Assembly (NCBI GenBank): GCA_019057795.1
Contig: JAHLWS010000078.1
Span: forward strand, 124,001-188,000
DNA length: 64,000 nt
Reading direction: 5' to 3'
DNA from: Promethearchaeota archaeon
GTDB lineage: Archaea; Asgardarchaeota; Lokiarchaeia; Sigyniarchaeales; SOKP01
A program made the translations under genes and the position numbers. The notes beneath the pieces are model-generated. The model was not told where the DNA came from and did not search any database. It saw nothing but the letters and a program-made list of their open reading frames with translations. Position 1 is the first letter of the stretch. Every line of letters begins with the position of its first letter. Of this stretch, positions 35,171 to 45,243 are shown in pieces.

Positions 35171-37564
35171 TTACTCTTCATAATTTAAATAATATTTACC
35201 CTTCTTGAAAGAGAGTAAACCAGATTGTATTAGCGGGCTAACGGTGTCTAATAAGCTCGCATGTACAGAATTGTGCCCCTTATGTTCTTCACAAACCCAT
35301 AAGTTTTTTAATCGATTATCTAGGGTAACAAGGTTGATATGATGAACTTTATATTCTGATTTTAAGAATTTTCCATCAAGAAGGCTATTTTGAGAGATCC
35401 CCAATTCAAGATGTTTCGCTAAATAGTTTTCTATTACATAGCGATGTTCAAGCATTATATTTTGTCTACTGAGCTTTATTGCGAATGGGTTTTTGTAATC
35501 ATTTGGTATTTTTCTCCATATACGATCACCAGCGCTCTCGCTTCTCTTAATGGTGCGAATATTTCCCCATCGTTCATAATAAGTTGGAATTTTATGATGA
35601 TTCCATCTCCATTTATATGCTGTGGACTCTGAAATGCCGCATACTTTCGCGAGCCGTGGATCTGTCAAGTTATATTGTTTTTCTCTGACGATGGTTTCCA
35701 TCCAAAACTTATTTCTATAAAGTGGATTTTCTTTTGAGCAGTCCTTGTAGGGATCAACTGTCATACTAACTTGTCCATATTGATTAGAATTTTTCCACAC
35801 ATTCCAATCGTTAGGGACATGATCCCAATCGAGTGTTTTTATTTGGTGTTTTATTTCTTTTATACTCATATCACCTTTAAATTCAGCAGGCTTAATTATT
35901 TCCTTAATTTCTGAGAGATCTAGCGTTTTATAATCGAATTTGTAGTTTACATTGTATTTTCCCTCATTAAATTGGATTTGACTAAGTTTATATAAGCAAC
36001 TAAAGCAATCATTTAAGCTTCTCTGAGCACCACTATGTTCAGATTTAGTTTCATAAAGCCAAAGGTTTTCTAATCTATTGTCATTAGGAATGTGGTTGAT
36101 GTGATGAACTTCACATTCACTTTTTAAATATTTTCCATCGATAAGATATTTTTTGGATATGTCCGATTCAGGATTTTCTTTTAAATAATTTTCCATTACC
36201 ACATCATGTTCTTTTCGCCTTATTCTTCCTGATGAGTTTTGTGTTAATTCAGGATGACGGTAATCCTTTGGCATATATAATTCTACATATCCCTTATCAT
36301 TAATATACCGTCCTATTTCTGCTTTAGTTGGTATATCCAACTTTTTTCGCCAATTACCGATGGTTTTATGACTTAGGTTGTAAAGTTCGCCGATTTTTCG
36401 ATCACTTAAATCTAATCTATCATCATTATAAATACGATTAAGCCATTTTTCGCTTTTATATAAAGGATTTTTTTTAGAGCAGTCTTGTGTTGGATCAAGA
36501 TTAATAGGATTTCCAGTTCTTCGGTCGATGATGGTCCAATCGGGAAATTCTTCAACCCACTCTAAGTTTTTAATGTATTCTTTTATCCGTTCTTTCCCAT
36601 CAATTGCTTTCTCTTCGGTGATATTATCACTCAAATCTTGGGAAATATCACTATTCTCTAAATTATCATTTCTGAAGTTGTCATTTACATTATCAAATTC
36701 CTTATTGAAATTTTCATCATCAAGATTTACTTCAAAATCTTTTAACCAATCTAAATCATCAATCTCATTATTTTCAGAATTTTTATCATAATCTTTTAAC
36801 CAACTTAAGTCATCAAAATCTAAACTTTCTTCTTTACCACGGATTTCCACAATTTTATCATCTTTTAGGCTCTCTTCGAATTTATTGCCCATTTCATGAT
36901 TATTTGTTCCGTCTTCAATCCATTCTGCGAATTCTTTATGAATTCTATTTTGTTCCTCTAATGTATCTTCTAGATCTTCTAAAAAATCCTTATTTGTATC
37001 ATTTTCCTTGAATTCACTATCAACCTCTTTTGAATCATCTAAACCTTCATCAAATCCATCTTCAAACATCCTATTATCATCTATATCTTTGTTTTTATAA
37101 TCCTCTAATTCTTTAGCAGGAAATTTGTTGAGGATTGTCTGTAATTCTAATTTTTCCACCTCTGTTAAATTTTCAATCTGAGTCAGTTTAATGATTTTTG
37201 ATTTTTCACTTAATTCCATTTGGTCATTTTTATACAAATTATCTCTTAAATATTCATTAAAATTAAACATATTAGCATTATCTTCATTTAATATTACCTC
37301 TATTATCTCTTCTTTTTTAAACTCCATAGAATCTTCTTGGTGAATTCCTCTGGGAATATCAATTTTAGATTCTTGGTTAGGATCATTTTGATCAATTTCT
37401 TTGAGTTTTTCCTCAATTTTTTCATTTGGATTCCATTTTTCATTTAAACTGACTTCTATTTCCTGATTTGTTTCTAAATCATTATTATCATTCTTAATTT
37501 CATCCTTTTCTTTTTTAATTTCGCGAACACCATAATTATTCCAATCACTACCAAATTCGTTCAA
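35171..37564 (-). CDS. Large HNH nuclease-like protein with acidic low-complexity N-terminus
   Basis: A 797-residue protein. Residues 1-325 are rich in D, E and N, probably disordered, and contain a repeated DDLSWLKDYD / DDLDWLKDFE element. Residues 325-797 are two similar units, each with a NPLYKSEKWLNRIY-like module, a helix-turn-helix (DRKIGELYNLSHKTIGNWRKKL; DPRLAKVCGISESTAYKWRW) and an HNH motif (VHHINHIPNDNRLENLW near 487; VHHINLVTLDNRLKNLW near 741). The layout resembles the C-terminal half of cassette gene B copy 1, but the cassette N-terminus is absent. It lies between the GTPase gene and a fragment of a second GTPase, antisense to both. Confidence 0.8.
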   Translation of the reverse strand: MNEFGSDWNNYGVREIKKEKDEIKNDNNDLETNQEIEVSLNEKWNPNEKIEEKLKEIDQNDPNQESKIDIPRGIHQEDSMEFKKEEIIEVILNEDNANMFNFNEYLRDNLYKNDQMELSEKSKIIKLTQIENLTEVEKLELQTILNKFPAKELEDYKNKDIDDNRMFEDGFDEGLDDSKEVDSEFKENDTNKDFLEDLEDTLEEQNRIHKEFAEWIEDGTNNHEMGNKFEESLKDDKIVEIRGKEESLDFDDLSWLKDYDKNSENNEIDDLDWLKDFEVNLDDENFNKEFDNVNDNFRNDNLENSDISQDLSDNITEEKAIDGKERIKEYIKNLEWVEEFPDWTIIDRRTGNPINLDPTQDCSKKNPLYKSEKWLNRIYNDDRLDLSDRKIGELYNLSHKTIGNWRKKLDIPTKAEIGRYINDKGYVELYMPKDYRHPELTQNSSGRIRRKEHDVVMENYLKENPESDISKKYLIDGKYLKSECEVHHINHIPNDNRLENLWLYETKSEHSGAQRSLNDCFSCLYKLSQIQFNEGKYNVNYKFDYKTLDLSEIKEIIKPAEFKGDMSIKEIKHQIKTLDWDHVPNDWNVWKNSNQYGQVSMTVDPYKDCSKENPLYRNKFWMETIVREKQYNLTDPRLAKVCGISESTAYKWRWNHHKIPTYYERWGNIRTIKRSESAGDRIWRKIPNDYKNPFAIKLSRQNIMLEHRYVIENYLAKHLELGISQNSLLDGKFLKSEYKVHHINLVTLDNRLKNLWVCEEHKGHNSVHASLLDTVSPLIQSGLLSFKKGKYYLNYEE

Positions 37565-37635
37565 AAGAGAGTCACATTTACCTTTTTTAGGTTCTTAATA
37601 CAAAATATTTTTAACATATTTAAAAAAAAAATTAG

Positions 37636-37986
37636 AAAGAATTAATTAAAATTATAAATCAGAATTTAGATCAGATTAAAACTCAGATTATAGCTGTATT
37701 TTCTTTGGATCGTAAACTTGAAAGACAATTTGAATTTTTCAACGATGTCCGCTTTTTTCCTGATCATATACATGTGTGCATCAATAAGATTGATTTACTT
37801 GAGGGAGACAGAGATAAAGGTTTAGAAGATATTAAAAGCAAGATTACTAACTTCTTCAAACAAAGAAAAATAACGGTTTCTGACTATTTTATAACTTGCG
37901 GTGAAACTGTGTCCAATTTTGAAGAGGTTGAGGAATACAACAACCATGTTGCCGAGATGATTTTAGAGATAACAATACCTCGTTAA
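37636..37986 (+). pseudogene. 3' fragment of a second GTPase gene
   Basis: An open stretch without a usable start, beginning after TAG at 37633. From about 37678 it aligns with residues 110-210 of the intact GTPase at 34416: TQIIAVFSLDR, QFEFFNDVRFFPD, CINKIDLL and FITCGETV. The NKxD motif is kept, but the P-loop half is missing. About half of the residues differ from the intact gene, so it is not a recent copy. The TTG at 37705 could give a 93-aa product, but that would not bind GTP normally. Confidence 0.75.
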
Positions 37987-38010
37987 AGCAATAAATTTAT
38001 GATTTTTCTC

Positions 38011-38526
38011 TTATTCTTTTAACTTTAAGGCTAATTTTACAAACAATTTATGCATATTGAGAGTATAGCCTATTAAAGAAGTTAATTGCACACGGTCGCT
38101 ATTTTTATCAATTAAAAGATATCCTTTTTTTTCTAACGCTTTTAAATCTTCATTTATATCTTTCTTGCGTCTCAATTTACTAACCTCATGAATTGAAGAA
38201 ACACCCGAATTTTTAAGGCATAAGGTTAAGGTACATAATAACGTTGCTGCCAAACTCGGCTTTCCTTCAAATGGATTAGCTGAAATCAATTCCGAGATTT
38301 CAGGATCATAATTTAAAAACCAATGCGAATCTAATGGATTATACCTAATCTGAAAACCTAGTGGTTCAAGATAAGTTGATAGTCCAGTAATTAGGTTTTG
38401 GAAATAAATAGATTTGTTCTTATGATTCGCATTTAGTTGTTCTAAAATCTCTTCTTTAGTAGCTCCTATTTGATATAAACTTTTCTTTCTACTTAATAAA
38501 TGCATTAGGACTGAAATTTCATTCAT
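38011..38526 (-). CDS. scpB: ScpB-like condensin subunit
   Basis: A 171-residue, two-winged-helix protein. PSLAATLLCTLTLCLKNSGVSSIHEVSKLR followed by INEDLKALEKKGYLLI matches the second winged helix of ScpB. ScpB dimers bind the kleisin ScpA in the SMC complex that organises chromosomes. It is the last gene of a minus-strand operon, starting 13 nt after the scpA-like gene. The N-terminus is weakly conserved, so the call leans partly on context. Confidence 0.7.
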   Translation of the reverse strand: MNEISVLMHLLSRKKSLYQIGATKEEILEQLNANHKNKSIYFQNLITGLSTYLEPLGFQIRYNPLDSHWFLNYDPEISELISANPFEGKPSLAATLLCTLTLCLKNSGVSSIHEVSKLRRKKDINEDLKALEKKGYLLIDKNSDRVQLTSLIGYTLNMHKLFVKLALKLKE

Positions 38527-38538
38527 TTTTTTTTAACC

Positions 38539-39189
38539 TCAAATATATAATGTATTAGTATTTTTTTCATATTTTATTTTGCCTAACTGGAGTAGGTGCA
38601 AAAGATATACAAAATATTCGTAGACTTTAATTTGATCTAGCTCATCATCAAAGACATCTTCAAAATAACATGGTAGTTTTTCTTTAATTTTATTAAAGAA
38701 TAACGTCATTTTTTCAGTAAATTTATATTTTGGAATTTCTAATAAAAATTGGTCGTCTATTTTTCCTTTTTTCAAATGCTTAATCTCTAATTCTATTATT
38801 CTTTCTTTACAATAACGCTCTGAAGCGTATTCCAAGAAATTTAGCGACATTCCATCCAAGTAAAAAACTTTCCTCCAACACCCTTTAAAAATTTCGTATA
38901 TCTCCTCGTCCTCAGGATGACCCTTCATAAATTCAAAGAACTTTTCATCAATATTTAAAGAACTGAGTAATTTCTTTAATTCCTCGAATTTTTCGTTGAG
39001 TAATTCGCACACATTTTTGTAGGTTAAGGAATAATTTTCGATGTTGAAAATACTAAGTGAATCTTTTAGTTCATGAAATAGAGGATTTAATTCTAATTCT
39101 AACAAGGAAGTTTTACCTGAAAGAATGTCATCCTTAATAATTTCGATCTTTTTATTTAATTCCTCTGATAAATCTATATTTTCTGTCAT
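38539..39189 (-). CDS. scpA: ScpA-like kleisin
   Basis: A 216-residue acidic helical protein. Its end, IKVYEYFVYLLHLLQLGKIKYE, resembles the C-terminal winged helix of ScpA that clamps the SMC head; the N-terminal helices would bind the SMC neck. The start overlaps the smc stop by 4 nt (ATGA type), which implies co-translation, and scpB follows. Overall similarity is low and the family call depends on gene order and the C-terminal pattern. Confidence 0.65.
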   Translation of the reverse strand: MTENIDLSEELNKKIEIIKDDILSGKTSLLELELNPLFHELKDSLSIFNIENYSLTYKNVCELLNEKFEELKKLLSSLNIDEKFFEFMKGHPEDEEIYEIFKGCWRKVFYLDGMSLNFLEYASERYCKERIIELEIKHLKKGKIDDQFLLEIPKYKFTEKMTLFFNKIKEKLPCYFEDVFDDELDQIKVYEYFVYLLHLLQLGKIKYEKNTNTLYI

Positions 39190-42100
39190 TTGCTTTCTTT
39201 CACAATTTTAGGATTGAAAATTGTCGATACTTCGTTTTTGCCAACTCTGGCGACTCCAATTAACTTATCGGCAAGTAAATATAATGGATTTGAAGATTTT
39301 GGTAGAAATATTAACATTTGAATAGCATTCTGCTCAATCGTTGTTTTTATCATTTGATACGAAGCTTCAGAATTCTTTTCGTCTAAAAACATTCCTGCCT
39401 CGTCAAACATACATAATGGCGAGGGTTTTATCTCTTGAAGCGATAAAATTAAGCTAATAGAAATCATCGAAATTTGACCTCCACTTAAGGCGGTACAAGA
39501 TTTTAATTTATCCTTAGAGATGGCGGCTTTAATATCTATTCCCAATTCTTCAAAATTTCCTATTAAATCCAGAGTACAATATGCTTTAATGTTTGCGGAA
39601 ATAAATTTTTGATTAATTTTTAAATTTAAGTCTTTTAATACTAATTTAAATTTGTTGTAATATGTTTCTTCAAGTTTATTTTCAGTTTTAATCGCAGCTT
39701 TTATATCTCTTTCTATGTCTTTCTGATTTTTAGTGATTTCTTTTAACCCCGTTAAAATCTGTTCCTTTTCTACTAAAATCGAATCATCAACATCTAAATA
39801 ATTCAACAACTTTTTGTCGATAATTAGAATGTCCTGGTTAATTTCCTCTATTGAGCGAATAGACATTTTTTTTTCTGAAATTAAGGGACCTATTTCAGAA
39901 TTGATGCGTTCTAAATCGTTTTTCTTTGCTCCCAATTCAAGTTTTATAGAAGATAGCTTGAAATTTTCTTGCTCCAAGCTTAATTTTAGTTGAATATGCA
40001 TTTTATCGATTTCGCTCTTATCTTTATAAAATGCAATTTTTTGGTCTTGTAAACTTAAGATAATAGCGTCAACCTTGTTAATTTCATCATCAATAGCGTC
40101 TAATTTTCTATAAATTTCAAATGCTTTTTTATCTGAGTTTTTGAAATTTACTTTTTTTGAATCGAAATCTTTTTTTAATATTCTTAATTCGTTTTTATGG
40201 GGGTTTATCCTTACATCAATATCTTTTAACGTTCCTAGATTGCCATCTAATTTCGTATCCCATTTTTTTAAATCATTATTTAGATTGTTTAATTCGATAG
40301 GAATTTCCTTTATCCTTTCGTTCCATTTAAAAAATTCGGGTTCTTTTTGCGATTCTAACTCGTTTATTTTTTTTACTATATCTTCAATTTTCTCGTTTGT
40401 CTCTGTAATATTTTGTTCTAGTGAATAAACTAAATTATAAAACTGATTTTTTTTTGAAGTCAGTCTTTCTTTTTGTTTGAAATTGTATAAAAGGTCGTTA
40501 AACGATTCTTTTTTCCTGAAAATCTCGCCTTGCAACTTATCTATCTGAGATTGTTTTACTTTTAACTCTAAAATGTTATCGTTTAGCGATTCAATTTCTT
40601 TTTCCAAGAGGTTTGATTGTTCTTTTTGAGTTCCTGGACTTAATAACCCTTTAAGCCGTCTTATAAATGGACTTTCGTATGCGTATTTGTATGATATAAT
40701 TTGTTTTCCTTTTAAAGTCACACACTTACCTTTGAAATTATGTATTCTATAAAGATCTTTTGCAGAGAGGTAATCCCTGACAACAACACAATTTTTAATT
40801 TTTGAATAAATGACTTTTTGGACGTCTAAATCACCGCCAACAACTTTAATTAATTCCGCTAAATAGCCAATTACGCCCTGCGCCATAATCTTTGGTAATG
40901 GAGCAACTCTGACATCCTTAGGTATATATATGTTGCAATAAGCATTATATTTCTTTTTTAACTTCTCTACTAAATTTAGAGTATCCCAATCGTTCGCAAT
41001 AAAGCTATTAAGTAACCTTTCTCCCAAAACTGATTCAATAGCATAGCTTAACTCGTCGTCGTATTTTAAATATTCAATTATTGGTCCTTTAACTCTATCG
41101 TCTAGTTCTCTTTTCTTAATTTCCTCTTTAAGAATGTTAATATTAGCTGAAAGAACAATTTTACGTTCTCTTAACGCAGTTTGGAGTAACTTGAATTTTA
41201 TAATTTTTTTTGTTTTTTCATATTCTAACTGTTCCACTTCAGATATTAATTTAAATAAGCTTACGGTTACTTTCTTAAGGTCTTTATCGAGTTGGGTCAA
41301 CAAATCTTTTGTAGGGTTTTCTAAAAACCACCTATTCTTTTCTAGTTTGTAATCTATGTCACTCAAACTCTGAAAAATATCATTGATGTCTCTTTTAATA
41401 TTTTTAATATTGTTTTCATTGTCTTGGATTTTCCTGACATTATTTTCCTTTTCATAGGTTAACTGGTTATATTTTTCTAAAAAATCTTGATTCTCTTTAA
41501 TCTTTATCGTAATTTCATTTTGTTCTTTAATTAAATTATCAATTTTGCTTTTAATTGAAATTTTCTTCTTTTTAACTATGTCGATCTCACTTATTATGTT
41601 TTGCCTCTGCTTCTCTAGCTTATCTATTACTTTTTCATATTCAGAGATTTTTCCAGATAAGATGTCTAATTCTTGCTTTGCTTTTATTTTTTCATTTTGC
41701 CACGCATCTATTTTTTTAACTAATTCTTTTTTTCTGTAATTTAATTCTCCTACTTTTTTTGATGAACTAATAAGGTTGCTATCTATTTCAGAAATCTTTC
41801 TCTCTTTTTCTTTAATTAAATTTTGATACTTGTCAATTTCATTGGTAATTAAATTTATTTGATCTTGACTTTTTTTAACATTTAACTCGAGAACTTCAAT
41901 TTCTTTCTGAAGCATGCTCTTATTTGCCCATAATAGTTCATCGTTATACTTTTTTCTAATTTCGAGTAATTCCTTTTTCTCATCTAATCGTTCTAATTTT
42001 GGTATTAAGAAGTCGAGGTTTATATTTAAAGAGTTTTTCCGGGTAATTAAAGATTTAAACTCTGTGTTTAATGTAAATACGCTATTTTTTTGTTGTAAAA

Positions 42101-42690
42101 TCTCCTCTCGTAAACCTTTAAGCCCCATTCCCTCTTCTAAAAAGGAACAGAGTTCGATGGGTTTTAAGCTTTTAATAGTATCGATTTTGCCTTGACTTAC
42201 AAAGGCAAATTGATTATCTGGATTAATTTCTAACTTTGACACAAGTTTTTGAATTTCAATTGCGTGAACCTTTTTGAAATTCTTATCATTTTTTAACTGA
42301 ATCTCAAAAGATGGAGATTTTCCTCTTATTACTGTCCTTCTTATTTTAACTACTTCATTATGGTATTGAATATGAAGTTCCACCATAGCGTGATTTTGCC
42401 CATCTCTTATAAAATCAGACCATTTCTTATAACGCTCGTCTCTTTCGTTACTACCTAAAGCAAACTTAATTGCTTGAAAAATTGATGTCTTCCCGCTCCA
42501 ATTCGGACCGATTATTAAAATAAAGCGAGGTATATCTTGATTTTTCCGAATCAAGAAATCTACTTCGTCTCTTTGAAAAGATAAGAAATTCTCTAAAATA
42601 ACTTTACGGATAAAAACACTATTTTTTATCGCTTGACTTTTATCGTTTTCCTTAACTTTTTTTATAGAAGAAACAGCCGTTTTTTCTCAT
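39186..42690 (-). CDS. smc: SMC-family chromosome condensation ATPase with apparent frameshift near the 5' end
   Basis: A long SMC protein with head-coil-hinge-coil-head order. The Walker A is GPNWSGKTS, with Trp in the usual second Gly position. A Q-loop FVSQGKID, long coiled coils, a hinge around RVKGPIIEYLKYDDELSYAI, the signature LSGGQ and a Walker B region MFDEAGMFLDE follow. The main open frame starts only at TTG 42554, but the preceding in-frame codons encode VFIRKVILENFLSFQRDE, the expected first strand of an SMC head. That frame has no start codon. The nearest ATG (42690) is in another frame that ends at TAA after about 12 codons. Removing one A from the A7 run at 42657-42663 joins them. 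Hence either a sequence error or programmed frameshifting. It is co-transcribed with scpA and scpB. Confidence 0.85.
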
Positions 42691-42697
42691 CCCTTAT

Positions 42698-43987
42698 TTA
42701 TCTTTTTCCAAATGCTCGTTTTAAATTGTCAATACGCTTTTTAGCCTTTTCTAGATTAATTTGAGCCATATTGGGACTATCGTTTAAAACGAAAGAATAT
42801 TTAGCCAAAATCTTTCTATCATTGTCTTCTAACGGTTCTTGCTTATTCAACTTGTCTATTATAAGTAAAACCTCACCATAATTTTTAGAAGCGGCGCTTT
42901 CGTACAATTGACTTAACATAAAATCTGAAATTCTTTCTTCTTTTATCTGGGTTATAAAATTCTTTATATCATTAGTATTTATTATCTCATATCTTTCTTT
43001 CGTTGAAATTTTATTAATCAAATTTTGTTTGTCGTTAGTTCCTCCATATAGAACTTCCCTTTCAGTAATTGCTTCGGGAAGTGAGGGAAAGTATTCGCCA
43101 GATTCTATTAAATTAATTAATACATCTGTAATCTCGTTGCTTGATTCGTTTAACTCAGAATTAAGGAAGTGTTTAAATATACCCACTCTCAATAATCGAT
43201 TTAGATCTTTAACTTCCCAATTACTGGTGTATTCTACTAAGGTTTTAATATCAAAAACGATTTTTGGATTTTTTTCTGAAAAGTTTCTTAAAATAGTCTC
43301 CCTTTCGATTTTATCTAACAAAGGGATTTTTATGAACAAATCAAAGGCTTCAAAAATCAACCTTGAATTTACTTCGATTTCTTGAAATTTATTATTGATC
43401 CAAATTAAAATTAACCCCTCTTTTATTAATGACTTCTTTTCTTTAAAAGAAACTATAAAGAGTTCTAATAGATTTTTTTCTTTTAATAAAACCTCAGAAA
43501 AATTATGTTGATTAATCACTAACAATCTTTTTATTTTGTTTTCTTCTGTTTTATATTCATTTATCTGGGGTCTTTTACTATTTTCGATTTCTTTTTTTTT
43601 AATTATATCCTTATTCTTAACAATATTTTCTAGAATGGATATAAAGTTGCTGAAAAAATCTTCAGGGGACTTAACGATTTCCTCTTGCTTTAATTCAATA
43701 AAATCCAAATAATAGTTATTTGAAATTAATTTTAAATAATCAATAATATCAGTTCCAGAATTTATGTTAATTAGAAGGACGCCTTTTGGTTGTATAAATT
43801 TAGCATAACTCTGAACAATCGACTCCTCGTGGTTTGTCAACATTATTTTCAAATAATTAATAATGTCATTATATTTATCGCGATAGAAAATATCGTCTCG
43901 ATCAATTTCAAATTCATTTGGAGTAATTAATCGAACATATTTAGAGAATTTTAATTCGTCATCTGAACGTTCCATAGAGAATTTCAT
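42698..43987 (-). CDS. Degenerate AAA+ protein lacking Walker A, upstream of smc
   Basis: A 429-residue protein with the overall order of a Cdc48-like AAA+ module. IQPKGVLLININSGTDIIDYLKL occupies the place of PKGVLLxGPPGTGKT, so the phosphate-binding glycine/lysine residues are gone. A beta strand KIKRLLVINQHNF, LILIWINNK, FDLFIKIPLLDKIERETIL and a lid-like DLNRLLRVGIF follow. The C-terminal 120 residues are helical. It is unlikely to hydrolyse ATP and more likely acts as a structural or regulatory partner of the SMC complex, since it ends 8 nt before the smc ATG on the same strand. The AAA+ assignment is by pattern. Confidence 0.55.
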   Translation of the reverse strand: MKFSMERSDDELKFSKYVRLITPNEFEIDRDDIFYRDKYNDIINYLKIMLTNHEESIVQSYAKFIQPKGVLLININSGTDIIDYLKLISNNYYLDFIELKQEEIVKSPEDFFSNFISILENIVKNKDIIKKKEIENSKRPQINEYKTEENKIKRLLVINQHNFSEVLLKEKNLLELFIVSFKEKKSLIKEGLILIWINNKFQEIEVNSRLIFEAFDLFIKIPLLDKIERETILRNFSEKNPKIVFDIKTLVEYTSNWEVKDLNRLLRVGIFKHFLNSELNESSNEITDVLINLIESGEYFPSLPEAITEREVLYGGTNDKQNLINKISTKERYEIINTNDIKNFITQIKEERISDFMLSQLYESAASKNYGEVLLIIDKLNKQEPLEDNDRKILAKYSFVLNDSPNMAQINLEKAKKRIDNLKRAFGKR

Positions 43988-44025
43988 CTACTTGTTAAAT
44001 AATTTTTTTGAACATTATTTTCATG

Positions 44026-44050
44026 ACAATTATCACATATATATTTAGCG
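44026..44050 (-). promoter_or_regulatory. Putative promoter of the AAA+/smc operon
   Basis: On the minus strand a TAAATATATATG box is followed directly by TGTGATAATTGT, about 40 nt before the ATG at 43987. The same TATA-TGTGATAATTG arrangement occurs in the leaders of cassette gene A copies, so this may be a shared promoter class. Confidence 0.45.
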
Positions 44051-44220
44051 ATAGCTCATCGCCCGACAAAAATAGATACATTAAAATATACGAATTTATA
44101 ATACAAACTTCTTAGTTATTAAATTCACAAAGGAAATATATTAAAATCAAATAGAGTAAAGGAATTTACAATAATATTGATAATAAATAAAAGAATAGAA
44201 AATTTAATTTTTTAAGTGCT

Positions 44221-44475
44221 TTACTTCTTCCCTTCTATCCCATAAAAGCAAAAATACGCGCCTTCTAAATCGTATTGTGAAAATAAGTCACAACCGAAAC
44301 AGTTGCAACCATGATCTTCAACTTCTGACATTGGTTTTTTTGTTTTTCCCCGTGCGCAGAAAAGGGCGTGTGGCTCAAACTCATTTAACTTGTTCGGCTT
44401 AAATGACGGGCAAGGGCCACAGAAGCGTCTACAAACATTCATTGACTCTTCTGTATCCGGTACTGGTTTTGGCAT
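44221..44475 (-). CDS. DUF2769-family cysteine-rich protein
   Basis: An 84-residue protein with nine cysteines in the spacing CRRFCGPCPSF, FCARG, CNCFGCDLF and YFCFYG, typical of the small archaeal DUF2769 family. It probably binds a metal or iron-sulfur cluster. Function unknown. It stands alone on the minus strand between the smc operon and the arsenic cluster. The 233-nt gap to its left contains only the smc operon promoter. Confidence 0.75.
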   Translation of the reverse strand: MPKPVPDTEESMNVCRRFCGPCPSFKPNKLNEFEPHALFCARGKTKKPMSEVEDHGCNCFGCDLFSQYDLEGAYFCFYGIEGKK

Positions 44476-44674
44476 TTCTTCTAATTCACCTTATCGGTTA
44501 ATATTTTTTATTAGTTTTGTAATATTATTAATAAAGAGTTTAAACTATTATTTTATATTGATTGAATTAGAAGTAGCCAATTAAACTTTTAATTATTGTA
44601 TTTATAACTTATTAATTTTGGATAAGAATGCTCATAACCTTAGGCTTCCATTATACAAAACATAGGATGTTAAA

Positions 44675-45067
44675 TTAAATAACATGTAATGCTTGGTTTA
44701 AAATATCTAAATTTTTAACAAATTCTTCCTTAAATAGATGATAATACGTAAATTTTTGTTTTTTATATCCTTGTATTAATCCTGCTACTACAAGCTTTCT
44801 TAAATGATGAGATATTGTCGATTGGGACTTATCTAATATAGTTTCTAATTCGCATACACATCTATCTTGTTCTTTTAAAGCGTTAATAATGATCAACCTT
44901 TCTTTAGACGCTAAAGCCAATGTGAATTTCTCAATCGCATCAAATGTTTTATTTTCTTCTAATTCTTTCCCAAATTTTAGCAAATTATTAAAGAAACCAT
45001 TTGAGTTAGAGCATTCTTTACAAGCACATAGCATTATCTTAATTTCTGATTCGCGTTTTTCTTTCAT
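44675..45067 (-). CDS. arsR: ArsR-family metal-responsive repressor
   Basis: A 130-residue winged-helix repressor. The DRCVCELETILDKSQSTISHHLRKLVVAGLI stretch carries the CVC metalloid-sensing box at the start of the recognition region. An additional cysteine-rich N-terminus (MLCACKECSN) could add metal ligands. It is divergent from acr3, and a perfect dyad lies in the shared promoter region. It should release DNA on binding arsenite or antimonite and so open the ars genes. Confidence 0.85.
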   Translation of the reverse strand: MKEKRESEIKIMLCACKECSNSNGFFNNLLKFGKELEENKTFDAIEKFTLALASKERLIIINALKEQDRCVCELETILDKSQSTISHHLRKLVVAGLIQGYKKQKFTYYHLFKEEFVKNLDILNQALHVI

Positions 45068-45098
45068 AAACTAAATTCCTTTTTATATTTTACAAAAT

Positions 45099-45190
45099 AC
45101 TTTTATCTTATATATAAAAGTAAATCGATAAATATAAATCTATAACATTTTAAGGTTTCTTTACGCTCAAATCGACAACCTTAAATTTGA
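45099..45190 (+). promoter_or_regulatory. ars promoter/operator region
   Basis: A perfect inverted repeat ACTTTTAT/ATAAAAGT with a 7-nt spacer lies at 45099-45121, a good candidate ArsR site. Just after it, TAAATCGATAAATATAAATC (45121-45140) and TCAAATCGACAACCTTAAAT (45167-45186) are repeated with identical spacing at 49682-49747, upstream of the HgcA-like fusion gene. Confidence 0.55.
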
Positions 45191-45243
45191 AGTACAACTT
45201 TTATCAAATAATAATTATTCAATCTTAAAGGAATTAAGTAAAA

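Noticed and set aside
37705..37986. Independent small gene for a 93-aa protein
   Set aside because: It aligns with the C-terminal half of the neighbouring GTPase, similarity continues upstream of the TTG, and the P-loop half is missing, so a gene fragment is the better call.
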